Assembly (NCBI GenBank): GCA_016199015.1
Contig: JACQHN010000541.1
Location: 1-7,475 of the forward strand
From: Nitrospira defluvii
GTDB taxonomy: Bacteria; Nitrospirota; Nitrospiria; Nitrospirales; Nitrospiraceae
Direction: 5' to 3'
DNA length: 7,475 bases
Of this stretch, positions 1 through 6,026 are shown in pieces. The notes under the pieces were generated by a model. It ran no database searches. It was given only the letters and a program-made list of their open reading frames with translations, and was not told the DNA's origin. The translations under genes and the position numbers were made by a program. Every line of letters starts with the position of its first letter. Within the stretch, counting starts at the first letter, position 1.

Positions 1-61
1 CGGCCGCGCGGATGTCGGCTAACTGCTGCTCGGCTACCTGTTTGAATGTGGAATAAGCCAT
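1..61 (-). CDS. kbl: Partial 5' end of probable glycine C-acetyltransferase (2-amino-3-ketobutyrate CoA ligase)
   Basis: Only about 20 N-terminal codons lie in the window, reading MAYSTFKQVAEQ then LADIRAA from an ATG at 59-61. This fits the amphipathic helix that opens Kbl-type alpha-oxoamine synthases (PLP-dependent enzymes that cleave 2-amino-3-ketobutyrate with CoA to glycine and acetyl-CoA), but the visible part has no catalytic motif. The main support is position: it lies directly downstream of and co-directional with tdh, whose product is the Kbl substrate, and tdh-kbl pairing is widespread. Only a weak GAG lies before the ATG as a ribosome binding site. Identity is inferred; the sequence left of the window would settle it. 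Confidence 0.55.
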   Translation of the reverse strand, partial: MAYSTFKQVAEQQLADIRAA

Positions 62-82
62 GGTACTCGTCAGGCGTGAAAC

Positions 83-154
83 GTGAGGCGTCAGGAGGAG
101 TGCTGAACGGCGAGAGACGTGAACAGGTGAGTCCCCTCACGCCTTACGCCTCAC
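83..154. repeat. Imperfect inverted repeat of GTGAGG-like units between tdh and kbl
   Basis: The 96-bp gap between tdh and the probable kbl is mostly repetitive. GTGAGGCGTCAGG at 83-95 is matched by CCTTACGCCTCAC at 142-154, a 13-bp inverted repeat with one mismatch and a 46-nt loop. Further copies of the unit flank both arms: GGCGTGA at 73-79 and, on the minus strand, GTGAGGGG, GTGAGGCG and GCGTGAGG within 135-161. The TGA stop of tdh (160-158) lies inside the outermost GTGAGGGG unit. It could be a dispersed intergenic element or an RNA processing or attenuation hairpin between the two cistrons. No T-tract follows, so it is not a standard terminator. Confidence 0.6.
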
Positions 155-157
155 CCC

Positions 158-1192
158 TCACGGGAACAGCACTACTTTGCCGCATTGGCCGGACGTGATC
201 AATTCAAATCCTTGGGCGAAGTCTTTCAGCGGAAAGGTATGGGTGATGACCGGGCGGATGTTGAGACCGGCTTTGAACAGTCCGGCCAGACGATACCAGG
301 TGCTGAACAGGCGTCGGCCGGTAATGCCGTGGACGCGAATTCCTTTAAAGATGACCTCGTTGGCGAGGTCGCAGGTGACGGGTCCCGTGGGAATGCCGAA
401 GAGGGTGACGCGCCCGCCGTTTTTGACGGAGCGAAAGGCATGGTGCAGCGCGGTGGGGTGGCCGGACATTTCCAGTGACGCGTCGACGCCTTCTCCCCCA
501 GTAATATCGAGGATGGCGGCGGCGATGGCTTCCGGCCCGTCCGTCTTGGCGTTCAGCACGTGATCGACCCCCACTTGCTTGGCCAGGCCGAGGCGATAGT
601 CGCTGACATCGGTGGCGATAATTGTAGCGGCTCCTGCAGTGCGGGCTACGGCGGCGGCGAAGAGGCCGGTCGGGCCACAGCCGGTGATCAGCACCGTGTG
701 ACCGGTCAGGTCTTCCACCAATGCCGCATCGACGGCATTGCCCAGGGGTTCTTGCACGGAGGCCAGCTCCGGTGGGATGTCCGGCGAGGTTTTCCACAGC
801 ACCGTTTCCGGAAGCACCACATAGTCGGCAAATGACCCATCTAGATCGACGCCAAGAATGCGGTAGTTCTTGCAGACGTGCGCTTGGCCCGTCCGACATT
901 GAAAACAGGCGCCACAGGTCAAGTGCGATTCGGCGGCGACATAGTCGCCCACACGCACGAGCGTGACATCCGCGCCGATGGCGACGACCTCGCCGCACAT
1001 TTCATGTCCGATCGTCCGTGGTGGATGAATGCGACTGTGAGCCCAGGCATCCCAATTGTAAATATGGGCATCGGTTCCGCAGAGGGAGGTGGCTTTGACC
1101 TGGATGATGGCGTCCGATGGACCAGGCGTCGGGTCCGGACGATCGATATAGGTCAGGCCCGGCGCTGCGGAGGTTTTGACAAGGGCGCGCAT
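158..1192 (-). CDS. tdh: L-threonine 3-dehydrogenase
   Basis: Zinc- and NAD-dependent medium-chain dehydrogenase that oxidises L-threonine to 2-amino-3-ketobutyrate in the cytoplasm, first step of the Tdh-Kbl route to glycine and acetyl-CoA. From the ATG at 1192 the protein has 344 residues and aligns residue for residue with the numbering I recall for E. coli Tdh: catalytic-zinc ligands C38 (in LCGTDAHIYNWD), H63 and E64 (GHE), H90 (SHLTCG), and structural-zinc cysteines C93, C96, C99 and C107. The nucleotide-binding loop GCGPTG follows near residue 175, and the end GQCGKVVLFP is typical. An in-frame ATG eight codons upstream (1216) is less likely: the chosen start fits the family N-terminus, and an extended -10 box lies between the two. 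The stop falls in a repeat, with probable kbl downstream. Confidence 0.95.
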   Translation of the reverse strand: MRALVKTSAAPGLTYIDRPDPTPGPSDAIIQVKATSLCGTDAHIYNWDAWAHSRIHPPRTIGHEMCGEVVAIGADVTLVRVGDYVAAESHLTCGACFQCRTGQAHVCKNYRILGVDLDGSFADYVVLPETVLWKTSPDIPPELASVQEPLGNAVDAALVEDLTGHTVLITGCGPTGLFAAAVARTAGAATIIATDVSDYRLGLAKQVGVDHVLNAKTDGPEAIAAAILDITGGEGVDASLEMSGHPTALHHAFRSVKNGGRVTLFGIPTGPVTCDLANEVIFKGIRVHGITGRRLFSTWYRLAGLFKAGLNIRPVITHTFPLKDFAQGFELITSGQCGKVVLFP

Positions 1193-1198
1193 GGCCCC

Positions 1199-1226
1199 AT
1201 TATAACAAGAGCGCATGAAATGCCTA
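1199..1226 (-). promoter_or_regulatory. Extended -10 promoter of tdh, placed for a leaderless mRNA
   Basis: On the minus strand a perfect TATAAT (1204-1199) is preceded by TG plus one base (1207-1205), an extended -10 element. A weak -35 candidate, TAGGCA (1226-1221, four of six matches to TTGACA), lies 16 bp upstream. Only GGGGCC separates the box from the tdh ATG, so the usual start point six to seven bases past the box would fall on the A of the start codon. No Shine-Dalgarno sequence fits in the space. The motif is seen directly; its use as a promoter is inferred. Confidence 0.55.
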
Positions 1227-1355
1227 GCCGAACCGAGAACTTATCCGCACAGATTGTCGACACCGGCGATCCCTGCGAAGCGACCATCATCCTGCCCGTG
1301 CTGGGCTCTCGGCAAAAAACGGGTTGAACTGAGTAGAGCGCCTGGGTAGGATGCG

Positions 1356-2381
1356 ATGATGCGTTGCTGTTTCGACAAAGGTCCGGCCACAGCCGTCGCC
1401 GGACTCGGGTTGGTATTGTGCCTCTCGTTTCTGGCTGTGCCGGTAGGAGCTGGGCCCTCTCTTACCTCGCCGACAGTCGCTCCGAAGCGGTGGGCGCAAT
1501 TCGAATTGGTCAGTACCGAGGCCGATGGTTCGGTGCAGGTGGGGAAAGACGTCGTGCTCAGCCTCACCCTCGGTGGCCTGCCTGCCGGGACAGAATCGGT
1601 CATGGCGATCATCGAGTCTCCGGGGTTTCAGAGTCAGACGGTTTCGTTGAGCGAAGATGCCACGCCGGCGGTCTACCAAGGAACGGCCATTCTGGAACCC
1701 AATTCCACACTCAAAAGCCGGACCACGGTGCATCCGAAGGCCGTGCGAATACGGGTCTCGTTCGCTCGTGCAAAAATCACGGGCCTTGAAGAGTTTTTGA
1801 AGCGCGATTTCTACGTCACGCTGGGTGACAGGCCACCTGAAGAGGCCGAGGCCGATGTCCCCCCAGGGCCGCTCGCCGAGAGTCCCGAAGCCGACGCGGC
1901 GGCGGTGCAAAAGGCGACGGAACAGGTGTTGGCCGTGAACGCGACGATTGCGGAAGAAGATCTGTTGCCCTTGCCTCCACCCGGAGAATCCAAAGCCTAT
2001 TGGAAGCAGGTCAGCGATTTGATCAGCCGCAACTGGAGCCGGCAAATACGCTCCATTCGCCGTGCTCCCAGCAGTGAAACGGTGCGTGTGCATTTCAAAA
2101 TGTATGCGAGCGGCGTGGCGCAACTGATTCAATTGGAGAAAAGCTCGGGGGCGCGGGACGTCAATGATGCCGGACTGCAAACGATCATCCATGCCCACCC
2201 GTTCCCTCCGATCCCGCCCGATGTGGGCGGAGACATCGTCGACGTGCACGTGCGGATGCGTACCGGGGCGAAAGTTGCGACTCGCGATGTGCAGATGACG
2301 GTGGACAAAAAATCGTCCAAGCCTGCCGCGCCCCCATCACCAAAAGAAGGAACCGCAGCGAGCGGTTCTACAAAGGAGTAG
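1356..2381 (+). CDS. Exported protein with TonB/TolA-type C-terminal domain
   Basis: 341 residues. Residues 1-32 form a signal peptide or signal anchor: basic start, hydrophobic core VAGLGLVLCLSFLAV, then VGA before GPS. Residues about 46-152 are rich in alternating beta-strand patterns and resemble an Ig-like sandwich. An acidic, Ala/Pro-rich linker (about 156-210, including PLPPPGES) leads to a TonB/TolA-like C-terminal domain at about 215-302, starting YWKQVSDLISRNW and including the pattern DAGLQTIIHAHPFPPIPPD typical of that fold. A Lys/Pro/Ser-rich tail ends the protein. Known TonB proteins transmit energy to outer-membrane receptors from an inner-membrane anchor; here the order of domains differs and no ExbB/ExbD gene is visible, so the role is open. 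GGGTAGG at 1344-1350 is the likely ribosome binding site, and ATG 1359 is an equally good start. The next gene begins two bases after the stop. Confidence 0.75.
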   Translation: MMRCCFDKGPATAVAGLGLVLCLSFLAVPVGAGPSLTSPTVAPKRWAQFELVSTEADGSVQVGKDVVLSLTLGGLPAGTESVMAIIESPGFQSQTVSLSEDATPAVYQGTAILEPNSTLKSRTTVHPKAVRIRVSFARAKITGLEEFLKRDFYVTLGDRPPEEAEADVPPGPLAESPEADAAAVQKATEQVLAVNATIAEEDLLPLPPPGESKAYWKQVSDLISRNWSRQIRSIRRAPSSETVRVHFKMYASGVAQLIQLEKSSGARDVNDAGLQTIIHAHPFPPIPPDVGGDIVDVHVRMRTGAKVATRDVQMTVDKKSSKPAAPPSPKEGTAASGSTKE

Positions 2382-2383
2382 CG

Positions 2384-2995
2384 ATGACGAATCGGACCGG
2401 TCGTGCGGTGGCCATGGTGTGTCTGGGCGCGAGTGTGCTGCTCGGTGCGGCGTTCGGGTATGCCGAGACGGCGCGATACGATGTGGACCTGGATCATTCG
2501 ATCGTCGAGTTCAAGGTCGCCCACATGGTGATCTCCAAAACCACGGGGCACTTCAAGGACTACACCGGATTCATCGAAATGGATCCCGATGCCGGGACGG
2601 TGAAGGCGATTGAAGCCGCGATCAAGACGGCCTCGGTGACCACCAATCAGGAAAAGCGCGACACCCATCTCCGCAATCCCGATTTCTTTGATGTCGAAAA
2701 GTATCCGACGATGATCTATAAGATGAAGAGCTACAAGAAATCGGGCGATGGCTATACGGCGGTAGGCGACCTGACGCTGCATGGCGTGACGAAAGAAATG
2801 ACGCTGACGGGCAATCTCAACGGTGTCACAAAAGATCCCTGGGGCAACACCCGCGCGGGATTCACCGCCGAAGGAAAAGTGAACCGGAAAGACTTCGGCA
2901 TGGTCTGGAACAAAGCGCTGGATAGTGGCGGGCTGGTCGTCGGAGACGAGGTGTTGATCAAGCTGGACATCGAATGCATTAAGGCGAAATCGTAA
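2384..2995 (+). CDS. YceI-family periplasmic protein
   Basis: 203 residues. A clear signal peptide (1-27; arginine near the start, core AMVCLGASVLLGAAFG, cleavage after GYA) leads into a YceI lipocalin-like domain filling the rest. Family landmarks are the opening YDVDLDHSIVEFKVAHM, the SKTTGHFKDYTG strand pair, the segment TNQEKRDTHLRNPDFFDVEKYP, then GDLTLHGVTKEMTL and the closing VGDEVLIKLDIE. YceI proteins form a beta-barrel that binds isoprenoid-type lipids in the periplasm; the ligand here is unknown. The start is fixed by AAGGAG at 2372-2377, six bases before the ATG and inside the end of the upstream gene, so the two are almost certainly cotranscribed and translationally coupled. A hairpin follows the stop by 34 bases. 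Confidence 0.93.
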   Translation: MTNRTGRAVAMVCLGASVLLGAAFGYAETARYDVDLDHSIVEFKVAHMVISKTTGHFKDYTGFIEMDPDAGTVKAIEAAIKTASVTTNQEKRDTHLRNPDFFDVEKYPTMIYKMKSYKKSGDGYTAVGDLTLHGVTKEMTLTGNLNGVTKDPWGNTRAGFTAEGKVNRKDFGMVWNKALDSGGLVVGDEVLIKLDIECIKAKS

Positions 2996-3029
2996 AGCGA
3001 ACCCATTTCTCGCTTCTCACGGTCTGCGC

Positions 3030-3057
3030 GTCTGTCCGGCCTCTCTGCCGGGCAGAC
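3030..3057 (+). terminator. Strong hairpin after the yceI-like gene, terminator-like without a T-tract
   Basis: GTCTGTCCGGC (3030-3040) pairs with GCCGGGCAGAC (3047-3057) over 11 positions with a single G-T wobble and a six-base CTCTCT loop. It begins 34 bases past the yceI-like stop. No run of T follows, so if it ends transcription it may need Rho, or it may protect the 3' end of the mRNA. A competing 8-bp pairing (CGGTCTGC at 3020-3027 with GCAGACCG at 3052-3059) uses the same right arm. Confidence 0.45.
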
Positions 3058-3101
3058 CGCGGTCGTAGCGGCGCACCTGGCGGGGTATCTCTAAGCAAGG
3101 G

Positions 3102-3223
3102 GATGCAGGCCGCATCTTCTGGTGACGCCGATGTCAGCAATCACACCAGCTTGTCGATCGCCGGAGGAACACTCCGGCCCGCTGCTGTTCTGCGCCGGGT
3201 TGGGGCTGCACAAGCCTGTGCAG
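3102..3223. other. Cluster of four hairpins in the intergenic region (possible structured leader or small RNA)
   Basis: The 296-bp gap at 2996-3291 has no convincing gene. After the terminator-like hairpin it contains four non-overlapping stems in about 120 bases: GATGC/GCATC (3102-3116), CTGGTG/CACCAG (3119-3149, enclosing TGAC/GTCA), GCCGGAG/CTCCGGC (3160-3178, 5-nt loop) and CTGCACA/TGTGCAG (3206-3223, 4-nt loop). The last two are perfect 7-bp stems. The cluster ends about 70 bases before the next start codon, so it could be a 5' leader of that gene or a separate RNA. I do not recognise it as a known riboswitch, and GC-rich DNA forms stems by chance, so support is modest. Confidence 0.3.
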
Positions 3224-3291
3224 GTAGGGTGGTCCAGCATGGCGGGAGATCGGCAGGTTGACCGACGAGGAGCAGTGCAGGAGACACATTC

Positions 3292-3933
3292 ATGCAGAGC
3301 AAGAGTGCTGGAAAAGTGAGGCCTCACCTCGGTAGGATATGTAGGATGTGGTCTGGCAAGCTCTTAGGATTGATGGCGGCTCTCTTGGTCTTCGGCGCAA
3401 TCGAGGCCGAGGCGCTGGAATTTACTGCCGACCAGGTCACCAAGATGAATGGTCGCACCCAGAAAGCCAATATCTATTATCGGGACAACATGTGGCGGAT
3501 CGAACACCACACGATGGGACCGGTCAATGTCAGCATCGTGCGGAAAGATAAGAAGGTGGTGTGGTTATTATTGTCGCGGATGAAACATTTCAAGACCCTG
3601 CCGTACAGTGCCGAGCAGGACCTGCAAGTGTCGGAGCGGCTGGAAGGCGAAGTCTCACGCGAAGAGATCGGGACGGAAACGCGGGAGGGGCATCCGACGA
3701 CCCTCTACGAAGTGACGGCGAAGCAGGGCGAACGGACAGACGTCTACTACCAGTGGCTCGCGACCGATATCCGATTCCCGATGAAGCTGGCGAAGAAAGA
3801 CGGGAGTTGGATCGTGGAGTATCAGCACGTCAAGCTACGATCGGTCACGGACTATCTCTTTCAGTTGCCGGTTAATTTTCAGCCGCTGGAGGAATTTGAT
3901 CAGCTGCCGTCTGCGCCGGAATCGAATCACTAG
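3292..3933 (+). CDS. Exported LolA-like / DUF4412-like protein, function unknown
   Basis: 213 residues from ATG 3292, chosen because AGGAG (3279-3283) lies eight bases upstream. A second candidate is ATG 3346 (residue 19), with GGTAGG at 3331-3336; it gives a more ordinary signal peptide (MWSGKLLGLMAALLVFG, cleavage near AEA). From ATG 3292 the basic n-region is unusually long. The mature part is a run of beta strands: TADQVTKMNGRTQKANIYYRD, MWRIEHH, VSIVRKDKKVVWLLL, then TTLYEVTAKQG and TDVYYQWLATDIRFPMKLA. This pattern (strand reporting a monomer or cofactor state, a tyrosine-rich middle, and a 'fixed by residues' style YQHVKLRSVTDYLFQLP ending) resembles LolA/DUF4412 half-barrels that bind lipids or lipoproteins. 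Family assignment is tentative. The FGE-like gene starts 40 bases downstream, probably in one operon. Confidence 0.7.
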   Translation: MQSKSAGKVRPHLGRICRMWSGKLLGLMAALLVFGAIEAEALEFTADQVTKMNGRTQKANIYYRDNMWRIEHHTMGPVNVSIVRKDKKVVWLLLSRMKHFKTLPYSAEQDLQVSERLEGEVSREEIGTETREGHPTTLYEVTAKQGERTDVYYQWLATDIRFPMKLAKKDGSWIVEYQHVKLRSVTDYLFQLPVNFQPLEEFDQLPSAPESNH

Positions 3934-3973
3934 CCGATGTAACATCTGGACCGTGACAAGGAGGACTGTCATT

Positions 3974-4900
3974 GTGCGAAAGGTAGGGATCACTGCATGG
4001 GCCATGGTTGTGGGCGTCTTGAGACTGAGCGGCGGCCTCTACGCGTTGGATGTCGCCGACGTGACTCGGGAATGGACGCCGGAGGGGAAAAAACTAGCCG
4101 CCGAGCGGATCAAACTGCCGGCGCATGACGAGATGATCCGCATTCCTGCGGGCACGTTCCTGATGGGCAGCGATAAGAAGGTCGACAAGAATTCCTATGC
4201 GGCCGAGTTTCCGCAACGAAAGGTGTATCTCGACGCTTATGAGATCGACAAATTCGAAGTCACGACCGTACAGTTTCTGAAATTCATCCTGGTGTCGAAT
4301 CGCGATCCGTTGATCGATTGGCAATATGACGGAGGCAATTTCCAGGAGACGATGGTCAGTCACCCAGTCATGCACGTCTCGTGGTTCGATGCGGAGGCCT
4401 ATTGTAAATGGGCCGGCAAGCGATTGCCTACATCAGCAGAGTGGGAAAAGGCCGCGAGGGGCGAGGATGGACGCATCTATCCCTGGGGCAACCAAATGGC
4501 CGGTCTCTCCCGGGCCAATTTCGGGCGAACCGGCCTTTCGGGCCCCGTGCGTGATCGCCCGGAGCGGCTGCTGCTCTATCCGCCGATCGTCTCCGTGGAC
4601 AAGTACGAAAATGCGGTGAGTCCCTACGGCGTCTATCAGATGTCGGGCAATGTGGCTGAATGGACAGCCGATTGGTATGACCAGAAATACTACAAAACGG
4701 CACCCGACCGGAATCCCAAGGGACCGGAAACCGGGACACAGAAAGCCTTTCGCGGCGGCGGCTGGATCGACAGCACCCCGAGTGTGCGCGCGGCGCAGCG
4801 CAACGGGTCGGACCCCAACACCAAGATGAACTGGATGGGCTTCCGTTGTGCGCGGGATGTGAAGGAAGGGGAGGAATCGCCGCAGGCCGAAGCCAAATAA
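3974..4900 (+). CDS. Exported FGE-like (SUMF1-fold) protein lacking the FGE cysteine pair
   Basis: GTG start at 3974, giving 308 residues; AAGGAGG (3958-3964) lies nine bases upstream. A longer frame from ATG 3896 would overlap the previous gene and has no such site. A signal peptide (about 1-25, core ITAWAMVVGVL, cleavage after LYA) precedes an FGE-sulfatase/SUMF1 domain from about 54: MIRIPAGTFLMGS, EFPQRKVYLDAYEIDKFEVT, HPVMHVSWFDAEAYCKWAG then KRLPTSAEWEKAARG, PWGN (170-173), GNVAEW (225-230), RGGGW (260-264) and GFRCA (289-293). In true formylglycine-generating enzymes two cysteines follow the RGGSW-like motif at +2 and +7; here those positions are D266 and V271. Formylglycine formation is therefore unlikely; ligand binding, as in other non-catalytic members such as NirV-like proteins, is the better guess. 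No sulfatase gene is nearby. Confidence 0.9.
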   Translation: MRKVGITAWAMVVGVLRLSGGLYALDVADVTREWTPEGKKLAAERIKLPAHDEMIRIPAGTFLMGSDKKVDKNSYAAEFPQRKVYLDAYEIDKFEVTTVQFLKFILVSNRDPLIDWQYDGGNFQETMVSHPVMHVSWFDAEAYCKWAGKRLPTSAEWEKAARGEDGRIYPWGNQMAGLSRANFGRTGLSGPVRDRPERLLLYPPIVSVDKYENAVSPYGVYQMSGNVAEWTADWYDQKYYKTAPDRNPKGPETGTQKAFRGGGWIDSTPSVRAAQRNGSDPNTKMNWMGFRCARDVKEGEESPQAEAK

Positions 4901-4925
4901 CGGCAGACGAGTTTGCGCTACGGTG

Positions 4926-5023
4926 GAGAGGGTGGTCGGATCGCCCTTCTTGCTCGCGCAACGCGCGGCCTCAGAAGGCCCTCGTTGGACGCGCGCAGTG
5001 AAGAGCAATCCGACCACCCTCTT
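4926..5023. repeat. 98-nt imperfect palindrome at a convergent gene junction; possible terminator or dispersed repeat
   Basis: AGAGGGTGGTCGGAT (4927-4941) is the exact reverse complement of ATCCGACCACCCTCT (5008-5022), 15 bp with a G-T pair adding one more. Inside are further pairings: TTGCTC (4950-4955) with GAGCAA (5003-5008, an alternative register using a 9-nt bulge on the left), CGCG (4955-4958) with CGCG (4990-4993), CAACG (4959-4963) with CGTTG (4983-4987), and a tip GGCCT/AGGCC (4967-4980). The plus strand then reads CTTGCTTTT, so it may terminate the upstream FGE-like gene, 25 bases past its stop. It is much longer than an ordinary terminator, and its one-sided bulges and nested arms suggest a mobile or dispersed palindromic unit. 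The remainder of 5024-5132 shows nothing else clear. Confidence 0.65.
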
Positions 5024-5132
5024 GCTTTTGAGGCAGGCGAAATTGTGGGGTTGGGTAATTTTTTCTGACAGCCCGTTCTGGTGTGGCCTGTGAAGAAGCG
5101 GGGGTTGGAGCACTACTCAAGAGTCTGGTGAG

Positions 5133-5990
5133 TCATTGTTTCGCTGCCAAGATACGGTGAGTCTGTTCACTCGTTTCCTTGACGAGAATGCCCATCCTGC
5201 CGTGCGAAGGCTCGAAGTCTACCGGTAGGCCGTGGCGCCGGAGGCGTTCGCTGGCGGTGGGGCCGATCGATCCGACGACCAGTTTCTTGCAAGCCTCCTT
5301 GAACTGGATCGACTTTCCCTCCTGTTCCAAAACCTGCATCACGTGATCGATCTGGACGGCAGTGGTAATCAGCATCACCTGAACATGCCCCGCCAGGATG
5401 TCGCTGAGGACTTGCTTCAATGGGGTGATATCTTCCGGAAGGGCCCATCGGTAGACTGGCACCGGGACAACATCGGCTCCGCGCTGCTTTAACGCCTCCA
5501 GCAAGTCCGGATTCGGCAGACCATATTCTTGCACCGCCACTCGCAATCCCTTCACGGGACGATGTCCGTCCAATGTTGATACGACATCGACCCAGGTGTT
5601 GGGTTCGGGTACTGTCAAGGTCGGTTGGAAGCCCAGGGCTTTGAGCGCGGCGACCGGTTTGGGTCCACGCGCAATCAGCACGGTGTCTCTCAGTGCCGCT
5701 GCAATGTCGTCTTTGGAGTGGTGGCTGTGCAGGATCTCAAACAGCGTGGTGGTGCCGACTCCCGTGAGCAGGATGAGCACGTCGAGGCCCTCCGTCAGTA
5801 GCTGTTCGCCGAAGCGGAGGGCGGCAGAATTGTCTTCCAGCGGAATTTCGCGCAGTGCCGGCGCCACGAGTGCACGACCGCCATAACGCTCGATCAGTCG
5901 AGTCATTTCCGCCGCCTTGCGTGATTCAAACGAAGCAACGGCGAGACCGTGAAAGTTCGATTTGACGATCTTGTGATCTGGCGAAGTCAT
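5133..5990 (-). CDS. hemD: Uroporphyrinogen-III synthase (HemD family)
   Basis: 285 residues from ATG 5990. HemD closes and rearranges hydroxymethylbilane into uroporphyrinogen III in the cytoplasm, at the branch to haem, sirohaem and cobalamin. The sequence shows the two-lobe HemD pattern: GLAVASFESRKAAEM opening lobe one, then DVLILLTGVGTTTLFEIL (LTGVGT at 75-80); lobe two with VPVYRWALPED, QVMLITTAVQIDHVM, and VGSIGPTASERLRRHGLPVDF (SIGPTAS at 241-247), the most recognisable motif. Catalytic residues are poorly conserved in this family, so none is claimed. An in-frame TTG at 6023 would add 11 residues and sits three bases after the upstream stop; neither start has a clear ribosome binding site, suggesting translational coupling. 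No other tetrapyrrole gene is in view, so it may be a second copy or an isolated member. Confidence 0.88.
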   Translation of the reverse strand: MTSPDHKIVKSNFHGLAVASFESRKAAEMTRLIERYGGRALVAPALREIPLEDNSAALRFGEQLLTEGLDVLILLTGVGTTTLFEILHSHHSKDDIAAALRDTVLIARGPKPVAALKALGFQPTLTVPEPNTWVDVVSTLDGHRPVKGLRVAVQEYGLPNPDLLEALKQRGADVVPVPVYRWALPEDITPLKQVLSDILAGHVQVMLITTAVQIDHVMQVLEQEGKSIQFKEACKKLVVGSIGPTASERLRRHGLPVDFEPSHGRMGILVKETSEQTHRILAAKQ

Positions 5991-6026
5991 TGAGCGGACC
6001 GTTGGTGTCACATCTGAATTCAACGA

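Noticed and set aside
1287..2249. Long open frame (320 codons) on the minus strand opposite the TonB-domain gene
   Set aside because: Its product is Arg/His-rich with no recognisable domain, while the opposite strand encodes a signal peptide and a known fold with a good ribosome binding site. It is a by-product of GC-rich codon use.
3091..3327. Short open frames on both strands (3122-3319 plus, 3091-3327 minus) in the 296-bp gap
   Set aside because: No ribosome binding sites, no domain or hydrophobic pattern, compositions typical of chance frames, and they cross the hairpin cluster and the start of the LolA-like gene.
3896..3973. N-terminal extension of the first FGE-like protein from ATG 3896
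   Set aside because: It overlaps the previous gene, lacks a ribosome binding site and buries the signal peptide behind 26 Arg-rich residues. GTG 3974 has AAGGAGG nine bases upstream.
3974..4900. Annotation of the FGE-like proteins as sulfatase-activating formylglycine-generating enzymes
   Set aside because: Both lack the active-site cysteine pair, both are predicted to be exported in a bacterium, and no sulfatase gene is in the window.
4956..4990. Integron attC site suggested by GTTGGAC (4984-4990) and GCGCAAC (4956-4962) in the palindrome
   Set aside because: GTTGGAC fits GTTRRRY, but GCGCAAC breaks the RYYYAAC pattern. The pair spans only 35 bp, shorter than attC sites, and no integrase or cassette array is present.
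4428..5113. Minus-strand open frames of 177 and 226 codons across the end of the first FGE-like gene and the palindrome
   Set aside because: They run through the palindrome and antisense to a clear FGE domain, and their products are Arg/Pro-rich with no family features.
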